From Synergistaceae bacterium (lineage in GTDB: Bacteria; Synergistota; Synergistia; Synergistales; Aminobacteriaceae): 34,781 nucleotides of DNA. The position numbers and the translations under genes are program-made. The notes beneath the pieces are model-generated. The model made no database searches, was not told where the DNA came from, and saw only the letters and a program-made list of their open reading frames with translations. Shown piece after piece: positions 7,055-15,027 of this stretch (position 1 is the first letter of the stretch; each line of letters begins with the position of its first letter). Location of the stretch: assembly GCA_031272035.1 (NCBI GenBank), contig JAISUO010000076.1, forward strand, positions 1 through 34,781, in the 5' to 3' direction.

Positions 7055-8335
7055 TTGAAAAATATGTCTGTTTATCTCAACAACGCCGCCACCACTTGGC
7101 CGAAACCTCCCTGCGTGTCCCGGGCCGTAGCGGATTTTATCATCTCGGGGGGAGCCAGCCTGGCCAGAGGAACCGCGTCGGAGCGGGACATGAAAACCCT
7201 TTCTCTGGTTCTGGAGTGTCGGATTCTTCTGGCTCGGCGGTTCGGGGGCTTCGAAAATGGGGATCCCCGCTACGTCACGTTCTGTTCCGGCGTCACCGAG
7301 GCTCTGAACCTGGTGCTGAAGGGTTTTCTGTCCTTCTGTTCTTCCCGCCGTTCTTCCCATGAGGGCCGACCCCTTCGGGTTCTTTCCTCCCAAATGGAGC
7401 ACAACGCCGTGGTGCGGCCTCTGAGGGGACTGGAGCGGCAGGGGGTGAGGACGGAGTTTCTTCCCTGCGACCCCGACGGCTTCCTCCGGCCGGAGACGGT
7501 GAAGGAAGCTCTGGCGGCGGAAAAAGCGGATTTGATGGTCCTCAGCCACGCCAGCAACGTCTGCGGGACGATCCAGCCTCTGCCGGACATCGCGGAGCTC
7601 TGCGGCGCCTTCGACGTTCCTCTGGTGGTGGACGCCGCCCAGACGGCGGGAGCTTTATCCTTCGGAAACTCCTTCGAAAAGGAGGGAGAGCCGGATTTTC
7701 GGGCGGCGGACTGGAACTTGGCGGCCCTCTGCTTCACCGGTCACAAGGGGCTCATGGGCCCCCAGGGCACGGGAGGCGTTCTCTGGAGGCCGGATTTCGC
7801 CGAGCGGACGGCTCCTCTGGTAGAAGGGGGGACCGGCAGCTTCTCCCAAGTGGAGTTTCAGCCCTCCGACATGCCGGACAAATTCGAGGCCGGAACCCCC
7901 AACCTTCCGGGCATCGCGGGGCTTTACGCCTCCCTTCTGTGGCTGGAGGAAACCGGCGTGAAAACGGTGGAGCGAAGGGAAAGGGAGATGGGGGAGCGGC
8001 TGCTTGAAGGCCTGAAGGAAATCGACGGGGCCGTCCTGGGGGGCCGGTCCTCAATGGAGGGTCGGCTGCCGGTTTTTTCGGTGAATTTTCGCGAGCCCGA
8101 CGTTTTCAATAAATCGGGTGAGTTTGGTGAATTTGTGGACAACGGCGTTCTGGCGGACCGGCTTTCACAGGAGGGGTTCGAGACCCGACCGGGCCTGCAC
8201 TGCGCGCCTCTGGCCCACCGGACCCTGGGGACGTTCCCTCAGGGAAGCCTGCGGGTTTCGCCGGGGTATTTCAACGAGCCGGAGGACATTGACGCTTTTC
8301 TGGAGGCGGTGAAGAGATGTATACGAGAAAACTGA
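7055..8335 (+). CDS. PLP-dependent class V aminotransferase, cysteine desulfurase-like
   Basis: 426-residue PLP enzyme of the SufS/IscS superfamily. Features: N-terminal VYLNNAATTWPKP; HASNVCGTIQP near 165-175; PLP-contacting VDAAQTAG (192-199); Schiff-base lysine K231 in FTGHKGLMGPQGTG; and a conserved cysteine C383 in GLHCAPLAH, placed like the sulfur-accepting cysteine of desulfurases. The combination resembles the uncharacterised family (TIGR01977 type) rather than housekeeping IscS. The start could be TTG 7055 (4 bases after GGAAGG) or ATG 7064 (13 bases after); spacing favours TTG. The next gene starts inside its 3' end, a 19-base overlap, so the two are co-translated. Sulfur transfer from cysteine is a plausible activity; the partner is unknown. 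Confidence 0.88.
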   Translation: MKNMSVYLNNAATTWPKPPCVSRAVADFIISGGASLARGTASERDMKTLSLVLECRILLARRFGGFENGDPRYVTFCSGVTEALNLVLKGFLSFCSSRRSSHEGRPLRVLSSQMEHNAVVRPLRGLERQGVRTEFLPCDPDGFLRPETVKEALAAEKADLMVLSHASNVCGTIQPLPDIAELCGAFDVPLVVDAAQTAGALSFGNSFEKEGEPDFRAADWNLAALCFTGHKGLMGPQGTGGVLWRPDFAERTAPLVEGGTGSFSQVEFQPSDMPDKFEAGTPNLPGIAGLYASLLWLEETGVKTVERREREMGERLLEGLKEIDGAVLGGRSSMEGRLPVFSVNFREPDVFNKSGEFGEFVDNGVLADRLSQEGFETRPGLHCAPLAHRTLGTFPQGSLRVSPGYFNEPEDIDAFLEAVKRCIREN

Positions 8336-9114
8336 ACGTTCTGCCCTCCGGAGCGGGCTGCACGGGCCAGATAAAACTGCGGAACCTGCTGGACTGCCTG
8401 CAGGACACGGCGTCTCTGGCGGTTCAGGATGTGGAGGGAACCCCGGGGGCTCTCATGAGCCGGGGGTACGCCTGGGTGCTTCTGAAGTACGATCTGGACG
8501 TGGTTCTTCGTCTGCCGGCCATGGACGAGACCTTCGAGATCCGGACCTGGCACATGCCCGACTCGGGCTTTTACACCCTGCGCGTTTTCGAGATCGACGG
8601 AGAGGGCCCCGGCGGGCTGCTTCCGCTGGTGCGGGCGAAAACGTCCTGGATCCTGCTGGATTTGGCGGCGGGTCGTCCGGTGCGGCCCATCAAACACCTG
8701 CCGGAGGTGTTCACCCGGGACGCCCAGCCCATTTCGGCCGACTTTCGGGACGTTCCCAAGGCGGGGACCGCGCCGGTTCGGGAGGCGATGTTTCCCGTGC
8801 GTTTTCACGACCTCGACGCCAACATCCACGTGAACAACGCCGTCTATTTCGAGTGGCTTTTCGAGGCCACCCCTCTGGATTTGACGGCTTGGGGAGTGAA
8901 ATCCATGAGCGCGGAGTTTCGGGTCAGCGCAAAGCCGGGGGACACCATCCGCGTGGAGGTTCAGGAGCGTCCGGGAGGCGGCGTGAAAAACGCGCCGGAG
9001 TACCTCTACACCATGTGGAGCACCGCGGAGCCGGACGACTCCCGTGGGGGCAGGAGGCCGCTGGCGCGCTTCCGGTGCCTCTGGGAGCCGCTGGAGGCCG
9101 CCGGCAGAAATTAG
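8317..9114 (+). CDS. Acyl-ACP thioesterase family protein
   Basis: 265 residues with the double hot-dog layout of acyl-ACP thioesterases (PF01643 type). The N-terminal half begins with the substrate-binding fold (residues 14-60, DTASLAVQDVEG). The second half carries VRFHDLDANIHVNNAVYFEW (161-180), whose Asp, Asn and His pattern (D-x-D-x-N-x-H-V-N-N) is the catalytic and structural signature. Such enzymes release free fatty acids from acyl carrier protein in the cytosol, and in bacteria often adjust chain length. The ATG at 8317 lies within the preceding aminotransferase gene, preceded by a GGAGG. Pairing with a cysteine desulfurase-like gene has no obvious pathway logic; co-expression is clear from the overlap. 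Substrate length cannot be read from the sequence. Confidence 0.88.
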   Translation: MYTRKLNVLPSGAGCTGQIKLRNLLDCLQDTASLAVQDVEGTPGALMSRGYAWVLLKYDLDVVLRLPAMDETFEIRTWHMPDSGFYTLRVFEIDGEGPGGLLPLVRAKTSWILLDLAAGRPVRPIKHLPEVFTRDAQPISADFRDVPKAGTAPVREAMFPVRFHDLDANIHVNNAVYFEWLFEATPLDLTAWGVKSMSAEFRVSAKPGDTIRVEVQERPGGGVKNAPEYLYTMWSTAEPDDSRGGRRPLARFRCLWEPLEAAGRN

Positions 9115-9116
9115 TG

Positions 9117-9138
9117 GAAATTGAGCTGAAATTGAGCT
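9117..9138 (+). repeat. Perfect 11-bp tandem duplication after the thioesterase stop
   Basis: GAAATTGAGCT occurs twice in direct succession, starting two bases after the TAG stop. The following 70 bases up to trkA contain no clear terminator; a GGGAGG ribosome binding site lies about 15 bases before the trkA ATG. Confidence 0.8.
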
Positions 9139-9209
9139 GATCCGTTGCCCTTCCGATACAACAGAGGAAGAGCGGGAGAGAATCCTGGGAGGGAAATCGG
9201 GGGTTCCGT

Positions 9210-10583
9210 ATGAGAATTGTCATTGTTGGCGCGGGGGAGGTCGGATTCACCCTCGCCGAGACGCTTTCCAGCGAAGGGCATGACGTAAACGTCGTGGAGC
9301 AGGACGACGTCCGGGCGGACCGGGCGGAGTCGGAGCTGGACGTTCGGGTGATCCGGGGAAACGGTTCGCGGCCTCAGGTTCTTTATGACGCGGGAGTTCG
9401 CCGGGGCTGCGACGTGGACTTTCTGGTGGCCTGCACGGACCGGGACGAGGCCAACATTCTGGCCTGCTGGATCGGCCGGCACGCGGGGGTCAGGCGGGTG
9501 ATCGCCCGGGCGAAGGATCTGGAGTTCACGGACTCCCCCACCTGGGGCCGGGATCTGGGAATCGACATGATGGTGTCCCCGGAGCGCTCCGTGGCCCGGG
9601 AGATTCTGGAGCTGCTTTCCGTCAGCACGGCTATTCACACCGCGGAGCTTCTGGGGGGCCGGGCGGCCATCTACGCCTTCCGCATCGCGCCGGAGTCCCC
9701 TCTGGTGGGGCTTTCCCTGAAGCAGATGCGCATGAAGAACACCGACCTCATCGCCATCGTGGTCTACATCGAGCGGGAGGGAGAGGACGACATCGTCCCC
9801 AACGGAGACACGGTGCTTCAGGAAGGGGACATCTGCTACGTGGTTTCTTATCGTGAGCAGGTCTGGCGTCTGGAGAAGCTGTTTCAGCTCCGAAGCTCCC
9901 GCCCGCTGAAGCGCGTGTTCATCGTGGGGGGCGGCAAGCTGGGCTTTCAGGTGGCCCAGAGGCTCCAGAGCAACTACAGGGGCGTGGAGGTCCGTCTGAT
10001 CGACCGGGATCGTGAGCAGTGCGAAAAACTGGCCTCCGAGCTGGGAGGGACCCTGGTTCTCCACGGGGACGGGGCGGACGCCGGCCTCCTGACCGAAGAG
10101 GGCATCGCCGAGGCCGACGGCTACGTCTGCGCCACGGAGTCCGACGAGGTCAACCTGGTTTACGGCACCATCGCCAAGTCCCTGGGCGCTCAAAAGTGCA
10201 TCGCCGTGGTGCGCAAACGCCTCTATCTGGACATGCCGGAGCGGATGCCCATCGACTCCGTGGTGGACCCCAACGCGGCGCTGGCCTCGGTGATTCTGCG
10301 TTATATCCGGTATCCGGGGAACTCCCGGGCACTGTCCATCATCGAAAAAATCGACGCCGAGATGCTGGAGATCGAAATTCCGCAAAACTACCCGATGGAG
10401 GGGATCACCCTGTCGGAGCTGGGGGTTCCCAGGGGCGTTCTGGTGGCTCTGGTGGCGCGGAAAAAAGAGGTGTTCGTCCCGGGCGGAGACACCGCCTTCA
10501 AAGCGGGGGATCACGTGATCCTCTTCGCCTCCACGGAGCAGATGCCCGCGGCCTCCGAATTTTTCAGAACCGATCGGGAGTGA
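9210..10583 (+). CDS. trkA: Trk system potassium uptake regulatory subunit TrkA
   Basis: 457-residue peripheral subunit that gates the TrkH channel by binding nucleotides. Two tandem RCK units are visible. The first Rossmann motif is GAGEVG (7-12) with the acidic residue E30 at the end of the second strand. The second is GGGKLG (240-245) with D261 in the matching place. Each is followed by a TrkA-C subdomain (about 150-220 and 370-450, e.g. PESPLVGLSL and PMEGITLSEL). Length and the duplicated architecture match TrkA proper rather than the single-RCK KtrA. trkH follows after 7 bases, so the two form an operon. The protein is cytosolic and membrane associated. Confidence 0.95.
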   Translation: MRIVIVGAGEVGFTLAETLSSEGHDVNVVEQDDVRADRAESELDVRVIRGNGSRPQVLYDAGVRRGCDVDFLVACTDRDEANILACWIGRHAGVRRVIARAKDLEFTDSPTWGRDLGIDMMVSPERSVAREILELLSVSTAIHTAELLGGRAAIYAFRIAPESPLVGLSLKQMRMKNTDLIAIVVYIEREGEDDIVPNGDTVLQEGDICYVVSYREQVWRLEKLFQLRSSRPLKRVFIVGGGKLGFQVAQRLQSNYRGVEVRLIDRDREQCEKLASELGGTLVLHGDGADAGLLTEEGIAEADGYVCATESDEVNLVYGTIAKSLGAQKCIAVVRKRLYLDMPERMPIDSVVDPNAALASVILRYIRYPGNSRALSIIEKIDAEMLEIEIPQNYPMEGITLSELGVPRGVLVALVARKKEVFVPGGDTAFKAGDHVILFASTEQMPAASEFFRTDRE

Positions 10584-10590
10584 CCTTCTT

Positions 10591-12063
10591 TTGAAACTGA
10601 AACTTGTGGCCCGGGTCCTTTCTCTCGTTTGTCTGGTCGTTTCCCTTTTTATGATTTTCCCCCTGATCTGGAGCCTTGTGGACGACGGGCCGGACAAATG
10701 GGGCTTTGTCCAGGCGCTGTTCTTCGGCCTGGCGGCCAGCGGCGTGATGTTTTTCGCCGGGGGCGGCCGGAAGAAGCGGGACGATTACGAGGAGCTGGGC
10801 ATTCGGGAGGCCTTCGCCGTGGTCAGCCTGTCCTGGATCATCGCCACGGCGGTGGGGGCGCTCCCCTACATGCTGTCCGGAGTTCTGCCCTCCTACACGG
10901 ACGCTTTTTTCGAGACCATGTCGGGCTTTACCACCACCGGCTCCTCGGTGATCATGGACGTGGAGGCGGTTCCCCGGGGCCTGCTGTTCTGGCGGGCCAT
11001 GACCCACTGGATCGGGGGCATGGGGATCGTGGTTCTCAGCCTCGCCGTGCTGCCCTTTCTGGGGGTGGGGGGCATGGAGCTCTACAAGGCCGAGGTGCCG
11101 GGCCCGACCCCGGAAAAACTGACGCCCCGTGTGCAGCAGACGGCCCTCTTTCTCTGGGCGGTTTACATGCTGCTCACGTTTTTGCAGACGGTTCTGCTGA
11201 TGATGGGGGGAATGACGCTTTTCGACGCGCTGGCCCACGCCTTTTCCACCATCTCCACCGGGGGATTTTCCACAAAAAACACCTCCGTCGCCTGGTTCGA
11301 CAGCGCTTATATCGAGTGGGTGATCACCTTCTTCATGGTGGCCTCGGGAGTCAATTTTTCCCTGCATTTCCTGTATTTGACGGGCTTTCTTCGCCGAGCC
11401 TTGCGGGACGACGAGTTCCGGTGGTACATAGGCATTTTTGTGGGGGTCAGCGCCGTGATCGCCGTCTTTCTGCTGTCCTGGAACCTGGCCGACGGCGTCG
11501 AGCACGCGGTGCGGGCGGCGGCGTTTCAGACGGGGAGCTTTTTGACGACCACGGGCTTCATCTCGGAGAACTACGACAGATGGCCCCACTTCACCCAGTT
11601 TCTGCTGTTGCTGGCGGCCTTTGTGGGGGGCTGCGGGGGGTCCACGGGAGGCGGGCTGAAGGTCGTCCGTCTGGTGGTGCTTCTGCGCACGATCCGGGTG
11701 GCCTGCCGGAACCTGCTGCATCCCCGGGCCGTTCTGCACACCCGGCTGAACGGGACGGTGGTGTCGGCTCAGGCGCTGGGGGGCGTGCTGTCCTTCTTCA
11801 CCCTTTATATGGCGATCATCGCCGGCGCGGCTCTGGCCGTGACCCTGTTGGGCAACGACCGGCTGGACGTGCGGACGGCGCTTTCCGGCGTGGTGGCCAG
11901 CATCGTCAACCTGGGCCCGGGACTGGGGGATTTAGGGGCTGTGGACAACTACGCCTGGCTTCCCGCGGGGGTCAAGTGGATCTTCTGCTTCTGTATGCTG
12001 GCGGGCCGTCTGGAGCTTTACGCGGTGATTCTCCTCCTGTTCCCCAGCACCTGGAAACGCTGA
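10591..12063 (+). CDS. trkH: Trk system potassium uptake protein TrkH
   Basis: 490-residue membrane potassium translocator. Four selectivity-filter P-loops are recognisable: FTTTGSS (113-119), STGGFST (222-228), LTTTGFI (318-324) and NLGPGLG (440-446). The central glycine of each is conserved. Several long hydrophobic segments surround them, plus the loop GGCGGSTGGGLKVVR (347-361) typical of TrkH/KtrB. The start is a TTG at 10591, ten bases after GGGAG and seven after the trkA stop. No ATG gives a better N-terminal membrane helix. It works with TrkA encoded just upstream. Functional potassium or sodium coupling is inferred from the family. Confidence 0.94.
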   Translation: MKLKLVARVLSLVCLVVSLFMIFPLIWSLVDDGPDKWGFVQALFFGLAASGVMFFAGGGRKKRDDYEELGIREAFAVVSLSWIIATAVGALPYMLSGVLPSYTDAFFETMSGFTTTGSSVIMDVEAVPRGLLFWRAMTHWIGGMGIVVLSLAVLPFLGVGGMELYKAEVPGPTPEKLTPRVQQTALFLWAVYMLLTFLQTVLLMMGGMTLFDALAHAFSTISTGGFSTKNTSVAWFDSAYIEWVITFFMVASGVNFSLHFLYLTGFLRRALRDDEFRWYIGIFVGVSAVIAVFLLSWNLADGVEHAVRAAAFQTGSFLTTTGFISENYDRWPHFTQFLLLLAAFVGGCGGSTGGGLKVVRLVVLLRTIRVACRNLLHPRAVLHTRLNGTVVSAQALGGVLSFFTLYMAIIAGAALAVTLLGNDRLDVRTALSGVVASIVNLGPGLGDLGAVDNYAWLPAGVKWIFCFCMLAGRLELYAVILLLFPSTWKR

Positions 12064-12193
12064 ACCGGAACGATACGCTATAATGGTCAAACGATACTCC
12101 GGAAATGCATAATACGTCATGAGTAATATGTGATGAATAATAATGAGGGGTAATACTGAGGAGATTTTTTGAAATTCGAGGTGAAATGAGCAG

Positions 12194-13879
12194 ATGGTGG
12201 AACCCAATGAAAACGAGACGCCGCCTTCGACGGCGGGTGTCAGGGGAGAAAATCCGGAGCCCCGGCATAAAGCGGGGTACAAGGACCGTCCGGAACGAGA
12301 AAAAAGAGACCTTCATCCGGGATTTCAATCGGAGCGGAAGGCGAAGGCGGTTGCCAAAAGCACAGGAGGAGGGACAGACGTCCGGACTCTGAACGCGGCG
12401 TCCTTCGTCTGCGGGGCGGCCGTCATGGTTCTGGAGATGGCCGGGTCCCGGGTGGTGGCTCCTTACATGGGGACGTCCCTGATCGTGTGGACGGCGCTGA
12501 TCGGCATCATCATGGCGAGCCTCAGCGCGGGATACTGGCTGGGAGGCGTGGCGGCGGACCTGCGGCCCGAGCGGAAGATCCTTGCCAGAATCATTCTGCT
12601 GGCGGCCGTTTTCACGGCTTTGACGGCCTTCATGGCGAACCCGCTTCTTTCGTTTTTGTCCGGAATTTTCGTGTCCAGCCTTCATTTTTCCGCCGTGCTG
12701 GCGGCTCTGATTCTCTTTACCGTTCCGGGGGTGCTGTTGGGCATGGTCTCCCCCTTCATCGTGCGTCTGGCCATGAAGGACGTGGGGACCTCCGGAACCA
12801 CCGTGGGGCGCTTTTCCGCGCTTTCCTCGGCGGGAAGCATTTTCGGGACCTTCCTCGGGGGGTTCGTGCTCATCGCGTATTTCGCCTCGGGAACCATTCT
12901 TCTGCTGGTGTCGGCGACTTTGGCCCTCGTGGCCCTGATGGTCTACCGGTCCGCCTGGAAGAAGGCCGCGGCGCTGGGCGTGGTCTTTCTCGCCGCGGGA
13001 GGCGCGGTGCAGGTCTGGGGTATGCCCATGGCTCTGGTGGGAGAGCACATCGAAACGCCCTACAACCACATCTGGGTGGCCGAGAACATGAGGGCCTCCG
13101 GACGGCGGGTGAGAGTCATGATGACCGACCCCCTGGGGGCCCAGTCCGTCATGTACACGGACAACCCCACGGAGCTGGTCAGCGACTACACGAAATTCTA
13201 CGACCTGGCCTTCCGGTTCAACCCGGGGATAAAGCGCGTTCTCATGCTGGGGGGCGGGGGCTACTGCGTTCCCCGTCACGTGATGGAGGAACATCCGGAC
13301 ATTCATATGGACGTGGTGGAGATCGATCCCGGCGTGACCGCCGCGGCCCGGCGCTATTTTTACCTTCAGGATATGCCGGGGCTCTCCATTCATCACGAGG
13401 ACGCCCGCATCTTTCTGAACCAGGCCGCTGCGGACCCCGAGCTGAGGGGCTCCTGGGACGCAGTTTTCGCGGACGTGTTCGGGTCCTCCTACTCCATTCC
13501 CTTCCACCTGACCACGGTGGAGGCCGCCCGGAAAATGTTCGACCTGCTGACGCCGGGAGGCGTGATGATCTCCAACGTCATCTCCTCTCTGGAAGGGCCC
13601 AGAAGCCTTGTTTTTCAGGGTATTTACGGAGCTGTCTCCTCGGTGTTCCCCCGAGTGCAGATCTTCCCCGCCTCCCGGCCGGAGCCGGAGTTCCGCACCT
13701 CCCGCCAGAACATCATGCTGGTGGCCTTCAAGTCTCCGGAGGACCTGCCTCCGGCCTCTCCCTGGGACGCCTACACCGCGGGACTGCTGGCCCATCGATG
13801 GACCCGGCCCTTCAACGTTTCGATCCCTCCTTTTACGGATGCCTTCGCTCCCGTGGAGCGTTATTCTTTGATGCAGTGA
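12194..13879 (+). CDS. Membrane protein fused to a spermidine-synthase-like methyltransferase fold
   Basis: 561 residues in three parts. Residues 1-65 are hydrophilic and charge-rich, probably disordered. Residues 66-280 hold about seven hydrophobic helices (beginning AASFVCGAAVMVLEMAGSRV). Residues 285-555 form a Rossmann domain like spermidine synthase SpeE. The nucleoside-binding loop is MLGGGGYCVPR (351-361), the acidic strand VVEIDPG (374-380), then HHEDARIF (400-407) and VFADVFGS (424-431). The usual polyamine synthase motif with DS/TDP is replaced by ADVFGS, so true aminopropyl transfer is doubtful. Such fused proteins are widespread and mostly uncharacterised. ATG 12194 has GAGGTGA nine bases upstream; the long charged N-terminus means a downstream start cannot be excluded. 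The gene is 130 bases after trkH. Confidence 0.8.
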   Translation: MVEPNENETPPSTAGVRGENPEPRHKAGYKDRPEREKRDLHPGFQSERKAKAVAKSTGGGTDVRTLNAASFVCGAAVMVLEMAGSRVVAPYMGTSLIVWTALIGIIMASLSAGYWLGGVAADLRPERKILARIILLAAVFTALTAFMANPLLSFLSGIFVSSLHFSAVLAALILFTVPGVLLGMVSPFIVRLAMKDVGTSGTTVGRFSALSSAGSIFGTFLGGFVLIAYFASGTILLLVSATLALVALMVYRSAWKKAAALGVVFLAAGGAVQVWGMPMALVGEHIETPYNHIWVAENMRASGRRVRVMMTDPLGAQSVMYTDNPTELVSDYTKFYDLAFRFNPGIKRVLMLGGGGYCVPRHVMEEHPDIHMDVVEIDPGVTAAARRYFYLQDMPGLSIHHEDARIFLNQAAADPELRGSWDAVFADVFGSSYSIPFHLTTVEAARKMFDLLTPGGVMISNVISSLEGPRSLVFQGIYGAVSSVFPRVQIFPASRPEPEFRTSRQNIMLVAFKSPEDLPPASPWDAYTAGLLAHRWTRPFNVSIPPFTDAFAPVERYSLMQ

Positions 13880-13980
13880 CTGAGATTAATTAATGACTGG
13901 GATCAAGCCGGATGCGGCATAAAGGCATAAAGAAAAGATAAGATGCGATAAAAAATTGTCCTTGTAAGGAGGCTGTCTCG

Positions 13981-15015
13981 ATGAGACGAATGAATGGAAA
14001 AGCGGTTTTTGCAGTGCTTTCAGGCATTGTTTTGAGCCTTTTGTTCCTGTCGCCGGCGAAGGCGGCCGATAACGTGAAGCCCGTACGGGTGGGGCTGGCC
14101 CTGCCTACCCAGCAGGAAGAGCGCTGGATTCGGGAGATGGAAATGATCACGGAGGCCGGCAAAGCCGTGGGGCTTGAGGTGCGTTCCCAAATTTCCCGCA
14201 ACGACCAGAACGACCAGAACCGGCAGATCGACCTGCTTCTGAAGGACGGCATAAAGGTGCTGATTCTCGCCCCTCACGACGGCGCGGCCGCGGCTTCCGC
14301 GGTGAAGAAGGCGAAGGACGCGGGGGTGTGGGTGATCGCCTACGACCGCATGATCATGGGGCCGGACGTGAACGTCTACCTCTCCTTCGACAACGTGAAG
14401 ATCGGGGAGCTGCAGGGCGAGTACCTCACGAAGCTGGTTCCACAGGGGCGTTATGTCCTCATGAGCGGCGCTCCCACCGACGACAACGCCCGGCTGTTCA
14501 AGGAAGGGGCCATGCACTTCATCCAGCCCCTGATTTCGAGGGGGGACATCGAGGTCGTGGTGGACCATCCCGTTGTCGACTGGCAGCCCAGCAACGCCCG
14601 GAAAATCGTGGAAAACGCCCTGATGCTGGCGGAGAACAAAATCGACGCGGTTCTCGCCCCCAACGACGGCACGGCCAGCGGAGCCATCACGGCTCTGGAG
14701 GCTCAGGGGCTGGCCGGAAAGATTCCCGTGTCGGGCATGGACGCCGAACTGACGGCCGCCCAGCGGATCGTCCAGGGGACCCAGACCTTTACGATCTTCA
14801 AGGACACCCGGGATTTGAGCAAAAAGGCCGTGGAAATCGCCCTGATGATGGTGAAAGGGGAGGATTTCCTCACTCTGGCCGGGGGCGCCACCATGAAGAA
14901 CGACGTGAAGGACGTCCCCGCCGTGCTGCTGCCCGCCCATCTGGTGGACAGGAACAATCTGGACGCCCTCCTGATCGACAGCGGCTACCTGAAAAAAGAG
15001 GACGTGTATCAGTAA
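13981..15015 (+). CDS. Xylose-type sugar ABC transporter periplasmic binding protein, orphan
   Basis: 344-residue periplasmic binding protein of the ribose/xylose (XylF-like) type. A signal peptide covers residues 1-28 (LLFLSPAKA then AD). The mature protein has the two-lobe sugar-binder pattern: VGLALPTQQEERW; the run SRNDQNDQNRQIDLLLKDG; VLILAPHDGAAAASAV; YDRMI; and VLAPNDGTASGAI followed by VSGMDAE. These resemble D-xylose binding proteins more than ribose or galactose binders. The start has a strong ribosome binding site (AAGGAGG). No permease or ATPase gene of a sugar importer is nearby, so it either serves a transporter encoded elsewhere or a chemoreceptor. Substrate is inferred only. 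Confidence 0.85.
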   Translation: MRRMNGKAVFAVLSGIVLSLLFLSPAKAADNVKPVRVGLALPTQQEERWIREMEMITEAGKAVGLEVRSQISRNDQNDQNRQIDLLLKDGIKVLILAPHDGAAAASAVKKAKDAGVWVIAYDRMIMGPDVNVYLSFDNVKIGELQGEYLTKLVPQGRYVLMSGAPTDDNARLFKEGAMHFIQPLISRGDIEVVVDHPVVDWQPSNARKIVENALMLAENKIDAVLAPNDGTASGAITALEAQGLAGKIPVSGMDAELTAAQRIVQGTQTFTIFKDTRDLSKKAVEIALMMVKGEDFLTLAGGATMKNDVKDVPAVLLPAHLVDRNNLDALLIDSGYLKKEDVYQ

Positions 15016-15027
15016 AGTATCAGTGAA
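15006..15027 (+). repeat. 11-bp tandem duplication across the binding-protein stop codon
   Basis: GTATCAGTAAA (15006-15016) is followed by GTATCAGTGAA (15017-15027), 10 of 11 identical. The first copy contains the TAA stop of the binding protein; the second supplies a GTG that opens the next reading frame. Confidence 0.8.
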
